A stretch of DNA of 19,619 bases, taken from positions 1-19,619 of the forward strand of contig JAJZWG010000007.1 of the NCBI GenBank assembly GCA_021846795.1, read 5' to 3'. Shown piece by piece: positions 1 through 7,106 of the stretch. The DNA is from a bacterium (GTDB lineage Bacteria; Patescibacteriota; Saccharimonadia; Saccharimonadales; UBA4665). The notes below the pieces were generated by a model that was not told the origin of the DNA, did no database searches, and saw nothing but the letters and a program-made list of their open reading frames with translations. How positions within the stretch are numbered: the stretch's first letter is position 1; each line of letters starts with the position of its first letter. The translations under genes were made by a program, and so were the position numbers.

Positions 1-822
1 TGAATAAAAAGTAAAAAATCTTAACAATTCATCGACTTGTTCGTCTGCTATATTAATAAAAAATTGATAAAAATCTAAAACAGAGGTCTTAGTTTCATCT
101 AGCCAAACTGCTCCGTTTTCACTTTTCCCAAATTTAATACCAGTTTTTTGATTAATTAACAATGGTTCGGTTATACCATTGACAGTCTTAGATTTAATTC
201 TTTTAATCAAATTAACTCCCGATAAAATATTACCCCATTGATCAGAACCTCCAAGTTGTAAATCAATTTGATAGTTTTGATTTAACCAAAAATAATCATA
301 CGCTTGGATATTTGCATAACTAAATTCGGCAAAAGACATCCCATCGGAATTTTCATTTAATCTATCAACCACAAAGTCTCTATTAAATAAATCATTAACA
401 TTAATATATTTACCGTAATCTCTCAAAAAATCTAAAAATTTCAAATCTTTTAACCATTGATAATTATTTAATAATTCAAAATCAGCTTGATCGAAAATAT
501 TTTTAATTTGAAGTTGAATTTTATTAATATTTTGATTAATTTGATCGATTGATAAAATTGGTCTTTCTTTATTTTTACCACTAGGATCACCAATTAACGT
601 AGTTCCTCCACCAATTACCACAAATACTTTATGGCCAAATCGAGCAAATCTTAATAAAGTAATTAAACCAACCAAATTGCCAATTGTTAAACTATCGGCC
701 GTACCATCAAAACCTTGATAAATTTTATGTGGTTTATCTAAATATTCTAATTTATCAAATGTTTTATCTTTAATAATATTGCGCCAACTAAAATCATGGC
801 TTAGTAATTTTTTATCCGACAT
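1..822 (-). CDS. tyrS: Tyrosyl-tRNA synthetase, C-terminus cut by window edge
   Basis: Class Ic aminoacyl-tRNA synthetase that charges tRNA-Tyr in the cytoplasm. The window holds the first 274 codons, from ATG at 822 to the edge, covering the Rossmann catalytic domain and the KMSKS-equivalent loop. Recognisable blocks are YQGFDGTADSL (35-45), GGGTTLIGDPSGK, FAEFSYANIQAYD, LQLGGSDQWGNI and the loop GIKFGKSENGAVWLDETKTS, all aligning with bacterial TyrS (compare the Bacillus KFGKTESGTIWLD). The C-terminal anticodon-arm and S4 domains would lie beyond base 1. An oddity is that the HIGH signature reads T46-I-G-N49 instead of HIGH or HIGN, and the preceding Pro is Gly40. No Shine-Dalgarno sequence precedes the ATG; an extended -10-like element lies 9 nt upstream. 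The gene lies 31 nt downstream of the radA stop, on the same strand. Identification is secure; activity of the altered HIGH motif is inferred. Confidence 0.95.
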   Translation of the reverse strand, partial: MSDKKLLSHDFSWRNIIKDKTFDKLEYLDKPHKIYQGFDGTADSLTIGNLVGLITLLRFARFGHKVFVVIGGGTTLIGDPSGKNKERPILSIDQINQNINKIQLQIKNIFDQADFELLNNYQWLKDLKFLDFLRDYGKYINVNDLFNRDFVVDRLNENSDGMSFAEFSYANIQAYDYFWLNQNYQIDLQLGGSDQWGNILSGVNLIKRIKSKTVNGITEPLLINQKTGIKFGKSENGAVWLDETKTSVLDFYQFFINIADEQVDELLRFFTFYS

Positions 823-831
823 TATTAATTT

Positions 832-840
832 ATTTTATCA
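832..840 (-). promoter_or_regulatory. Putative extended -10 promoter of tyrS
   Basis: On the minus strand TGA-TAAAAT is an extended -10 (TGn plus hexamer). It ends 9 nt before the tyrS ATG at 822, so transcription would start about 2 nt before, or at, the start codon. No -35 element is convincing. It lies in the 31-nt radA-tyrS gap. Confidence 0.45.
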
Positions 841-853
841 GAATATTTTATTA

Positions 854-2188
854 TTACATAAACGATTTATCTAAAGCATCAGATAATTTATGAACAGCGT
901 AATATCCACTTAATTCTTTATATTTTGGACCAATAATTTTATTAAAACCTTGCTTAAAAGATTCTTCAATTCGTTTATCGATTAAACCAACGTGTCTAAT
1001 TTCTCCCGATAAACCAACTTCACCGAACACCAAAACTGACCGATTAACTATTTTTTTCTTTAAAGCTGAAATAATTGCTAAACAAATAGCCAAATCGCCA
1101 GCCGGCTCATTAATTGATAAACCACCAACTATATTAATAAATATATCTTGATTGTTTAAAATTGTTTTAGTTCTTTGTTCTAAAACAGCAATTAAAAGAT
1201 TTAATCGATTTAAATCAAAACCACTAGTTGTACGTTTAGGATAACCAAAATTAGTCGGATTAACTAAAGCTTGAACTTCAATTAAAATCGGCCTACTACC
1301 CTCAACCATGGCAGTTACAACAGATCCACTAGTTAATAAACGTTCTTCTAATAATATTTTAGATGGGTTATTAATAATTTTAAAACCAACACTACTTAAT
1401 TCAAATATTATAATTTCATTTGTTGGTCCAAATCGATTTTTAATGGATTTTAAAATTTTAAAACCACCGAATCTATCACCCTCCAACTGAATAACAACAT
1501 CAACCATATGTTCTAAAAGTTTAGGCCCTGCTATAGAACCATCTTTGGTTACATGACCGACAATCAATAAAGTTGTAGTAGTTTTTTTAGCCATCTGGAT
1601 TAAACTTTGAGTTGAATTCGTAATTTGACTAATTGATCCTGTCACACCATTGACCCAACTACAGGCAATAGTTTGAATCGAATCAATAATCACTAAATCA
1701 AATTTTTTACTAGCAATTGTAGCCAGAATGTCATCAGTAGAATAACTATTGATCAAGGTTAAATTAGGATTAATTAATTTTAAACGATTAGCTCGGTCGT
1801 TTACTTGTTCAATTGATTCTTCAGCTGAAATATACAAAACTTTTTTATTGTTGGCCATATAACCAGCCAATTGAATCAATAAAGTACTTTTACCTATCCC
1901 AGGTTGACCAGAAAATAAATTAACACTACCTTTCACTAAACCTCCACCTAACAATTGGTCTAATTCTTTCATGCCAGTTAAATATCTAAATTGACTAAAT
2001 GAATTTTTAGCCGAATCAATCATTACTCCATTTAATTCTCGACCTAAAACAAATTTATTTTGACTTAAATTAGTTTGATCTAATTCAAGACTATTCCAGG
2101 TTAAACAATTTAAACAACGCCCACTCCAACTTGTAAATTTAGACAAACAATTATTACAAATATAGGTTTGAACATCTTTTTTTGTCAT
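854..2188 (-). CDS. radA: DNA repair protein RadA/Sms
   Basis: RadA is a RecA-like DnaB-type helicase that promotes branch migration during homologous recombination. At 444 aa it is close to the usual 450-460. The domain order is intact: an N-terminal four-cysteine zinc finger (C11, C14, C25, C28), the RecA-type ATPase with Walker A GQPGIGKS (94-101) and Walker B LVIIDS near 165-170, the family-specific KNRFG motif (250-254), and a C-terminal Lon-like domain (roughly 270-440) with the EPAGDLA and FGEVGLSGEIR blocks. As in other RadA proteins, the Lon-type catalytic serine is absent. The ATG at 2188 places the zinc finger at the expected distance. It lies 14 nt downstream of the HExxH-protein gene, with a -10-like TATACT in the gap, so it may be transcribed from its own promoter as well as by read-through. 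Confidence 0.97.
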   Translation of the reverse strand: MTKKDVQTYICNNCLSKFTSWSGRCLNCLTWNSLELDQTNLSQNKFVLGRELNGVMIDSAKNSFSQFRYLTGMKELDQLLGGGLVKGSVNLFSGQPGIGKSTLLIQLAGYMANNKKVLYISAEESIEQVNDRANRLKLINPNLTLINSYSTDDILATIASKKFDLVIIDSIQTIACSWVNGVTGSISQITNSTQSLIQMAKKTTTTLLIVGHVTKDGSIAGPKLLEHMVDVVIQLEGDRFGGFKILKSIKNRFGPTNEIIIFELSSVGFKIINNPSKILLEERLLTSGSVVTAMVEGSRPILIEVQALVNPTNFGYPKRTTSGFDLNRLNLLIAVLEQRTKTILNNQDIFINIVGGLSINEPAGDLAICLAIISALKKKIVNRSVLVFGEVGLSGEIRHVGLIDKRIEESFKQGFNKIIGPKYKELSGYYAVHKLSDALDKSFM

Positions 2189-2194
2189 AATTTC

Positions 2195-2200
2195 AGTATA
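2195..2200 (-). promoter_or_regulatory. Putative -10 element of radA
   Basis: TATACT on the minus strand ends 6 nt before the radA ATG, placing the predicted transcript start at the start codon. No good -35 element is visible because the upstream bases are the 3' end of the preceding coding region. It is supported mainly by recurrence of the same geometry at other genes here. Confidence 0.35.
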
Positions 2201-2202
2201 GC

Positions 2203-3204
2203 TTAATTTGGTGATGATGGGGCATAAGGATTAATTAAAGTACTTTGCAACTTAAATAATTGATCAGAAACATTATTTCGTTTAACCACTAATTGATTAT
2301 AACTATTAATTAATGGTTTGTATTGATTATTAACTTCATTATTAAAATTATTAACAAGGCTATTGTATTCATTCACATCAGATTGATAAGCATTATAAGG
2401 ACCATTAATTTTTAATTGATTAATCTGTTGATCTAAATTAGTCAGCTGATTTTTTTGATTTAATAATGTTTTCGCCAAATTATTGATTTGAGTTGATAAT
2501 TGACTAAGTTGTTTATCATCTTTTTGAACAATATTTTCTCGATTAGTTAATTGACTTTGATAACTATTATTAAAATCAACAACTGCTAATCTATTGGTGA
2601 AAAACTGTTTATAAAAATTATTTAAAACCGGAGTTAAGTTTTTACACTCAGTTGCAAACGTCGAATTCATTTCATTTTCAACATATCCAGGTTCAGTTTT
2701 TCGATAAATTGCTATTTGAGCTTTTACTATGGGGTTTTTTAAATCATGCTCATAAAAATACATTAATTCAGCATCTAGTTGGTTTCTAACTTTTGTACTT
2801 AATCGACTATAGATACCGTGCAACATTTCATGAGCTGCAGTAACTTGCTCTAAACCATATAAGGTAGGATCTGATACATTTAATAAATAAATTCCGCCTT
2901 CATTGCCATGATAACATCCAAGAACAATACTCTGCGATGGATCTCTATTAGGACAGTAAATATAAAAATGATTTATATTAATTAATTTTGGGTAATTAAT
3001 ATAAAAAATAGTCTTAGCATAATTAGTCATGTTATCTTGTTGAGCTAATTTTGCAATTGCTGCTGGTGGTTTATAATTGGCTAATAAAATATCATCATAA
3101 ATTGTATAAAAATTAAGATAACCCACTATTAAAATAATCAAGATAATTAACAAACCAATCAACCAAAAAATATTTTTAAAACCTAACTTAGTTCGATTAA
3201 ACAT
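2203..3204 (-). CDS. Membrane-anchored putative HExxH metalloprotease with coiled-coil tail
   Basis: I do not recognise a named family. The 333-aa protein has a short N-terminal basic stretch, one hydrophobic segment at about 11-31 (signal anchor, so the rest is probably extracytoplasmic), then a domain with the zinc-protease signature H115-E-M-L-H119 in the context VTAAHEMLHGIY. About 47 residues later comes VENEMNSTFATE (165-176), which resembles the third-ligand helix of gluzincin-type and M78-like peptidases; E166 or E168 is a candidate zinc ligand. C84, C97 and C177 could form a disulfide outside the cell. Residues about 195-310 are Gln/Asn/Leu-rich with heptad-like spacing, suggesting a coiled coil. 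Its ATG overlaps the end of clpC by 8 nt, implying translational coupling and control by the clpC CIRCE promoter. Protease activity is inferred from the motif only. Confidence 0.75.
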   Translation of the reverse strand: MFNRTKLGFKNIFWLIGLLIILIILIVGYLNFYTIYDDILLANYKPPAAIAKLAQQDNMTNYAKTIFYINYPKLININHFYIYCPNRDPSQSIVLGCYHGNEGGIYLLNVSDPTLYGLEQVTAAHEMLHGIYSRLSTKVRNQLDAELMYFYEHDLKNPIVKAQIAIYRKTEPGYVENEMNSTFATECKNLTPVLNNFYKQFFTNRLAVVDFNNSYQSQLTNRENIVQKDDKQLSQLSTQINNLAKTLLNQKNQLTNLDQQINQLKINGPYNAYQSDVNEYNSLVNNFNNEVNNQYKPLINSYNQLVVKRNNVSDQLFKLQSTLINPYAPSSPN

Positions 3205-5719
3205 TCACTTTAAATTTTTTAGTCATTTTTTGTTCATTAACAATCTTGTATGATAGATCATTATTTTTAATTCCGACTTCGACAATATCACCAGTACTAA
3301 GTTGATTAGCAATAATCTTTTGAGAAATAAAATCTTCAATCGTTGTTTGAATTAACCTTTTTAAAGGTCTCACACCATCTTGTTGATTATAACCTTTTTC
3401 AAGAAAATATCTTTTAGTTGCCGGCAACAAATGAACCATAGTACCCTTACGACTTAATCTAACATTTAAATCATCGATTTGTAAATCAATAATTTTTTTA
3501 ATATCTTGTCTCGATAAAGTATTAAACACTATAACCTTATCAATACGATTCAATAATTCCGGTCGTAGAAATTGATTTAACTCATTAACAACAGCTTCTT
3601 GATTAATATCATTAATCTTATCTAAATTCTCTTTTTCAGTATTGCTAAGCATATTAATAGTAAAACCATATCTAGAATTTACTTCCTTTTTTAAAAGATC
3701 AGCCCCTAAATTACTAGTCATAATAATAACCGTATTAGTAAAATCAATTTTACGACCCTTAGAATCGGTTAAATAACCATCTTCAAGAATTTGTAATAAA
3801 ATATTAAAAATATCAGGGTGAGCTTTTTCAATTTCATCAAACAACACTAAACTATATGGTTGACGTCTAATTTTATCAGTTAATTGACCTTCTTGATCAT
3901 AACCAATATAACCAGCTGGTGCACCCAATAACCGAGATAAACTATAAGCTTCACTGAATTCACTCATATCAATTTTAACTAAAGATGAACTATTGCCATA
4001 GAATTCTCGTGCTAAAACTCTAGCTAATTCTGTTTTACCTACACCCGATGGTCCTAAAAAAACAAATGAACCAATAGGATGATTTTCGCTTGCGACCCCA
4101 GATCGGCTTCTTCTAATAGATTGAGCTACTACTTTAACAGCTTCTTGTTGACCAATAATCTTTTTTGATAAAGTTTTCTCTAAATTAAGTAAATAACTAG
4201 CTTCGGAACTAATGATCTTACTGACTGGAATACCTGTCATTCTGGCAACTACATCATTGAGATCTTCCTTTGTTAAAGTTAAATTTTTCTTAATTTTTTT
4301 CTTACTCTGATAATCAGTTAAATCTTTTTCAAGACGAGATAATTTAGTTTTATATTTTGCAGCTAACTCATAATTTTCAGATTCCACCGCTTCTTCAATT
4401 CGATTATTGAGTAAATCAAGTTCTTTTTGAAGATTTCTAACAAATGGATCTGTTCGTAAAGCAATAATTTTTAAATGAGCTGACGCTTCATCAATTAAAT
4501 CAATAGCTTTATCAGGCATAAATCGGTCATGAATATAACGTTTAGCTAATTGAGCTGCCAATTCAATTACATCATCTTTAATAATGACACCGTGAAATGA
4601 TTCATAATACTTTCTCAAGCCTTTCAATATTGCAATTGTTTCCAGTTCATTTGTTTCTGGCACTTGAATTGGTTGAAAACGTCTTTCAAGTGCAGAGTCT
4701 TTTTCAATATATTTTGTATATTCGGCTGTAGTAGTTGCACCAATCAAACGAATATCACCCCTCGCCAATGCAGGTTTTAAAATATTGCCAGCGTCCATAG
4801 CGCCTTCAGCAGCACCTGCACCAACAATTAAATGAATCTCATCAATAAAAACAATTGTTTTATGGTCTTTATTTAAATCATTCATGACTTTTTTTAAACG
4901 ATCTTCAAATTCACCACGATATTTAGTGCCAGCAATCATACCTGCTAAATCTAAAATAACAATTTGATGATCCAATAATGATTCTGGCACGTCTTCATTA
5001 ATTATTTTTTGCGCTAAACCTTCAACAATTGCGGTTTTACCCACTCCTGGTTCACCAATTAAAACTGGATTGTTTTTAGTTCGTCGATTTAAAATTGTAA
5101 TTAACCGATGAATTTGAACATCTCGACCAATTACTGGATCTAATTTATGATTTTTAGCCAATTTAGTTAAATTTGTACCATAGGTTTCTAAAACTGATTT
5201 CTTGTAATTAAATTTTCTACCAGATTGATTCATATAATTATATGATTTAGCGTTTTGTTGACGAATAAATAAATCATTAAGCTCTTGTAAAATAGCATCA
5301 ATGTCAATATTAAAATCTTTTAATAAAACAACGGCATTTGAATTTTTTTGAGTTAATAAACTATACGTAATATGTTCAGTTCCACAAAAATTTTGTCCAT
5401 AATCTTGGGAAATTTCATAAGCCATTTTTAATGTCAATTTAGCTGTTTCACTCAATCCTTTTACATTAGAAACCTGCTGTATACTTTTCTTTTCGGATAA
5501 TTTATTTTTTACTTTTTCAAAGTTAATGCCAGCTTTTTCTAAAACCTTATAACCAAGACTACTTTCTTGACTTAAAATACCAAAAAATAAGTGAAAAGTG
5601 CCAACATAGGAATCACCTAAATTGTGAGCTAAAAATTCTGCTTGCTTTAAACTAGCTAAAGCATTATCCGTCAAATGATTTAAAAAATCTTTAAAATCAG
5701 GGTTTGAATTTGAATACAT
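3197..5719 (-). CDS. clpC: ATP-dependent Clp protease ATP-binding subunit ClpC
   Basis: Hsp100 unfoldase that feeds proteins to ClpP, or acts as a disaggregase. At 840 aa it has the full ClpC order: a two-repeat N domain (about 8-150), AAA+ domain 1 with Walker A GEPGVGKT (222-229) and Walker B VFIDEIH (290-296), a middle region with a UVR-like coiled coil (about 434-470), and AAA+ domain 2 with Walker A GPSGVGKT (556-563), Walker B LFDEIEKAHPD and a C-terminal D2-small domain. The UVR-type middle distinguishes it from ClpB. Y684-G-F686 occupies the position of the VGF/IGF loop that docks on ClpP in ClpC/ClpX, which suggests it is a ClpP partner; clpP itself is not in the window. The ATG at 5719 follows an AAGG-type ribosome site. 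A CIRCE operator and strong promoter lie directly upstream, so HrcA repression is expected. It is co-transcribed with the overlapping HExxH-protein gene. Confidence 0.96.
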   Translation of the reverse strand: MYSNSNPDFKDFLNHLTDNALASLKQAEFLAHNLGDSYVGTFHLFFGILSQESSLGYKVLEKAGINFEKVKNKLSEKKSIQQVSNVKGLSETAKLTLKMAYEISQDYGQNFCGTEHITYSLLTQKNSNAVVLLKDFNIDIDAILQELNDLFIRQQNAKSYNYMNQSGRKFNYKKSVLETYGTNLTKLAKNHKLDPVIGRDVQIHRLITILNRRTKNNPVLIGEPGVGKTAIVEGLAQKIINEDVPESLLDHQIVILDLAGMIAGTKYRGEFEDRLKKVMNDLNKDHKTIVFIDEIHLIVGAGAAEGAMDAGNILKPALARGDIRLIGATTTAEYTKYIEKDSALERRFQPIQVPETNELETIAILKGLRKYYESFHGVIIKDDVIELAAQLAKRYIHDRFMPDKAIDLIDEASAHLKIIALRTDPFVRNLQKELDLLNNRIEEAVESENYELAAKYKTKLSRLEKDLTDYQSKKKIKKNLTLTKEDLNDVVARMTGIPVSKIISSEASYLLNLEKTLSKKIIGQQEAVKVVAQSIRRSRSGVASENHPIGSFVFLGPSGVGKTELARVLAREFYGNSSSLVKIDMSEFSEAYSLSRLLGAPAGYIGYDQEGQLTDKIRRQPYSLVLFDEIEKAHPDIFNILLQILEDGYLTDSKGRKIDFTNTVIIMTSNLGADLLKKEVNSRYGFTINMLSNTEKENLDKINDINQEAVVNELNQFLRPELLNRIDKVIVFNTLSRQDIKKIIDLQIDDLNVRLSRKGTMVHLLPATKRYFLEKGYNQQDGVRPLKRLIQTTIEDFISQKIIANQLSTGDIVEVGIKNNDLSYKIVNEQKMTKKFKVNV

Positions 5720-5767
5720 TGACTACCTTATTAATTTAAAATATATTAAATATAACATTATAATTAT

Positions 5768-5796
5768 ATATTACCCTACTAGCACTCTAACGTCAA
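5768..5796 (-). promoter_or_regulatory. Sigma-70-type promoter of clpC
   Basis: On the minus strand TTGACG (5796-5791), exactly 17 nt, then TAATAT (5773-5768). The predicted start is near 5761, giving a leader of about 40 nt before the clpC ATG. The -35 hexamer lies inside the CIRCE spacer, so bound HrcA would cover it. Confidence 0.8.
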
Positions 5797-5805
5797 GAGT
5801 GCTAA
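5779..5805 (-). promoter_or_regulatory. CIRCE operator (HrcA binding site)
   Basis: The inverted repeat reads TTAGCACTC, nine bases, GAGTGCTAG on the minus strand. The CIRCE consensus is TTAGCACTC-N9-GAGTGCTAA, so only the last base differs. It begins one base after the nusA stop codon and overlaps the clpC -35 element. CIRCE is the heat-shock operator of the HrcA repressor, classically at groESL and dnaK and in some lineages at clp genes. hrcA itself is not in this window. Confidence 0.92.
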
Positions 5806-5806
5806 A

Positions 5807-6961
5807 TTATTCTGCATGCTCTTCTATTGTTTCCAATAATTCTGATTCAAGATCCGTCTTTTTTTTAAGTTTAGTTGTTTTAATTTTTAGTTTTTCTTCC
5901 TTTGTGATGGATTCTTTAGTTTCTATATTTTGATCAGCTTTAATGTCTAATTCATAACCTGTTAATTTAGAAGCTAGACGAACATTTTGCCCATTTTTAC
6001 CAATCGCTATACTTAATTGATCTTCAGGAACCAACACGAGTGCTTTATGATTATTTTGATCAACACTCACTTTGGAAATTTTAGTTGGACTTAAAGCATT
6101 TGTTATGTATTTTTCAATATTTTCATCCCAAATTAAAATATCTATTTTTTCTTGTTCACCAATTTCAGACATAACAGCACTAACCCTAATACCACGTCCA
6201 CCAACAAAAGTACCAACCGGATCTATACCTTTAATATTAGAAAAAACAGCCATTTTAGTTCTAATTCCAGCTTCCCGAACTATAGCTTTAATTTCCACTG
6301 AATTATTTTCTAATTCTGGAACTTCACCTTTAAATAATAGTTTAACGAATTCTGATGAACTTCTACTTAAAATAATTTGTGGCCCACGATTGGTATTTTC
6401 AATTCTATCAAGATAAACTTTTAATCTTTGGCCAGGATAATAATGTTCATTTAAAATTTGTTCATTCTTCGGCATTATACCCTGAACTTTACCAAGATCA
6501 ATTCTAATTAAATTATTTTCAACTCTAGCTACATTAGCATTAATAATAGTACCGACTTTATGTTCAAATTCATCCAATACAGTATCTCTTTCTGTTTCGC
6601 GAATTTTTTGCAATAAAACTTGTTTAGCTGTTTGAGCAGCTACTCGTCCAAAATCATCTAATAATGCCTTTACCTCAATCTCATCTTCAAGTTGACAATC
6701 TGGTTTAATTTTTTTAGCTTCACTTAAACTAAGTTCATAAAAAGGATTATTGACTTTTTCAACTACTGTTTTAGCAATAAATACTTTAATTTCAGCTGTG
6801 TTTAAATTTATTTCAACTCTAACATTTTGATCACGATCACCAAAATCTTTCTTATAAGCAGCTGCTAAAGATTGTTCAACTATATTTTTTAAAACATCTT
6901 CTGAAATATTTTTCTCTTCAGCAATAGTTCTAATAGCTAAACCTAACTGTTTCAAATCCAT
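5807..6961 (-). CDS. nusA: Transcription termination/antitermination factor NusA
   Basis: NusA binds RNA polymerase and nascent RNA and enhances pausing and intrinsic termination. The 384 aa contain the N-terminal polymerase-binding domain (about 1-130, beginning MDLKQLGLAIRTIAEEK), an S1 domain (about 134-200), KH1 with the GGRGIRVSAVMSEI block, KH2 with IGKNGQNVRLASKLTGYELDI, and a short lysine/glutamate-rich tail. The acidic repeats of the longer enterobacterial protein are absent, as in Firmicutes-type NusA. The ATG at 6961 has a canonical AGGAG (6971-6967) 5 nt upstream. It has its own consensus promoter and a leader containing a terminator-like hairpin. Unlike the usual rimP-nusA-infB arrangement, no rimP or infB is adjacent. 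The next gene downstream is clpC, with no terminator between them. Confidence 0.97.
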   Translation of the reverse strand: MDLKQLGLAIRTIAEEKNISEDVLKNIVEQSLAAAYKKDFGDRDQNVRVEINLNTAEIKVFIAKTVVEKVNNPFYELSLSEAKKIKPDCQLEDEIEVKALLDDFGRVAAQTAKQVLLQKIRETERDTVLDEFEHKVGTIINANVARVENNLIRIDLGKVQGIMPKNEQILNEHYYPGQRLKVYLDRIENTNRGPQIILSRSSSEFVKLLFKGEVPELENNSVEIKAIVREAGIRTKMAVFSNIKGIDPVGTFVGGRGIRVSAVMSEIGEQEKIDILIWDENIEKYITNALSPTKISKVSVDQNNHKALVLVPEDQLSIAIGKNGQNVRLASKLTGYELDIKADQNIETKESITKEEKLKIKTTKLKKKTDLESELLETIEEHAE

Positions 6962-6980
6962 ATTAGCTCCTAACTTGATT

Positions 6981-7007
6981 AAAAAAATCCGACGTTACCG
7001 CCGGATT
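6981..7007 (-). terminator. Terminator-like hairpin in the nusA leader (candidate attenuator)
   Basis: Read on the minus strand, bases 7007-6986 fold into a nine-pair stem (AATCCGGCG with CGTCGGATT, one G-U pair) closed by a GUAA tetraloop of GNRA type. A run of seven T follows (6987-6981). This is a textbook intrinsic terminator. It lies between the nusA promoter and the nusA Shine-Dalgarno sequence, with no minus-strand gene upstream for it to terminate, so an attenuation role is inferred. The plus-strand equivalent lacks a T tract. Confidence 0.8.
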
Positions 7008-7009
7008 AC

Positions 7010-7027
7010 TATACTTAAATAAGTATA
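7010..7027. repeat. 18-bp palindrome over the nusA -10 and start site
   Basis: TATACTTA-AA-TAAGTATA is an inverted repeat with perfect 8-bp arms and a 2-nt centre. The right arm contains the nusA -10 hexamer (TATACT on the minus strand), and the predicted start site lies in the left arm. It may be an operator; it could also be a chance effect of A+T-rich promoter sequence. Confidence 0.6.
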
Positions 7028-7050
7028 TGTCGTCATGTCGAATGTGTCAA
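7022..7050 (-). promoter_or_regulatory. Consensus promoter of nusA
   Basis: Minus-strand TTGACA (7050-7045), 17 nt, TATACT (7027-7022): a perfect -35, ideal spacing and a near-consensus -10. The predicted start is near 7015, giving a leader of about 54 nt that includes the terminator-like hairpin and the AGGAG ribosome site. Confidence 0.85.
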
Positions 7051-7089
7051 TCAATTTATTTAATTATTTATTAAATCACCGATTTATCA

Positions 7090-7098
7090 TGTTAAAAT
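7090..7098 (+). promoter_or_regulatory. Putative extended -10 promoter of the aminopeptidase gene
   Basis: TGT-TAAAAT is an extended -10 that ends 8 nt before the ATG at 7107. No Shine-Dalgarno sequence follows, so a leaderless or nearly leaderless transcript is predicted. The surrounding ATGTTAAAATAAT is repeated exactly upstream of the malic enzyme gene. Confidence 0.5.
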
Positions 7099-7106
7099 AA
7101 TTATTA

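Noticed and set aside
1308..1490. Plus-strand open frame of about 60 codons inside radA
   Set aside because: It lies antisense to the strongly conserved ATPase/KNRFG region of radA and has no recognisable protein features; it is a shadow of that gene.
5779..5805. CIRCE inverted repeat as a nusA terminator
   Set aside because: The hairpin is not followed by a T tract on the minus strand, and the sequence matches the HrcA operator almost exactly.
6072..6416. Plus-strand open frame of about 114 codons inside nusA
   Set aside because: It is antisense to the conserved S1/KH coding region of nusA. Its composition mirrors that gene and it lacks a promoter.
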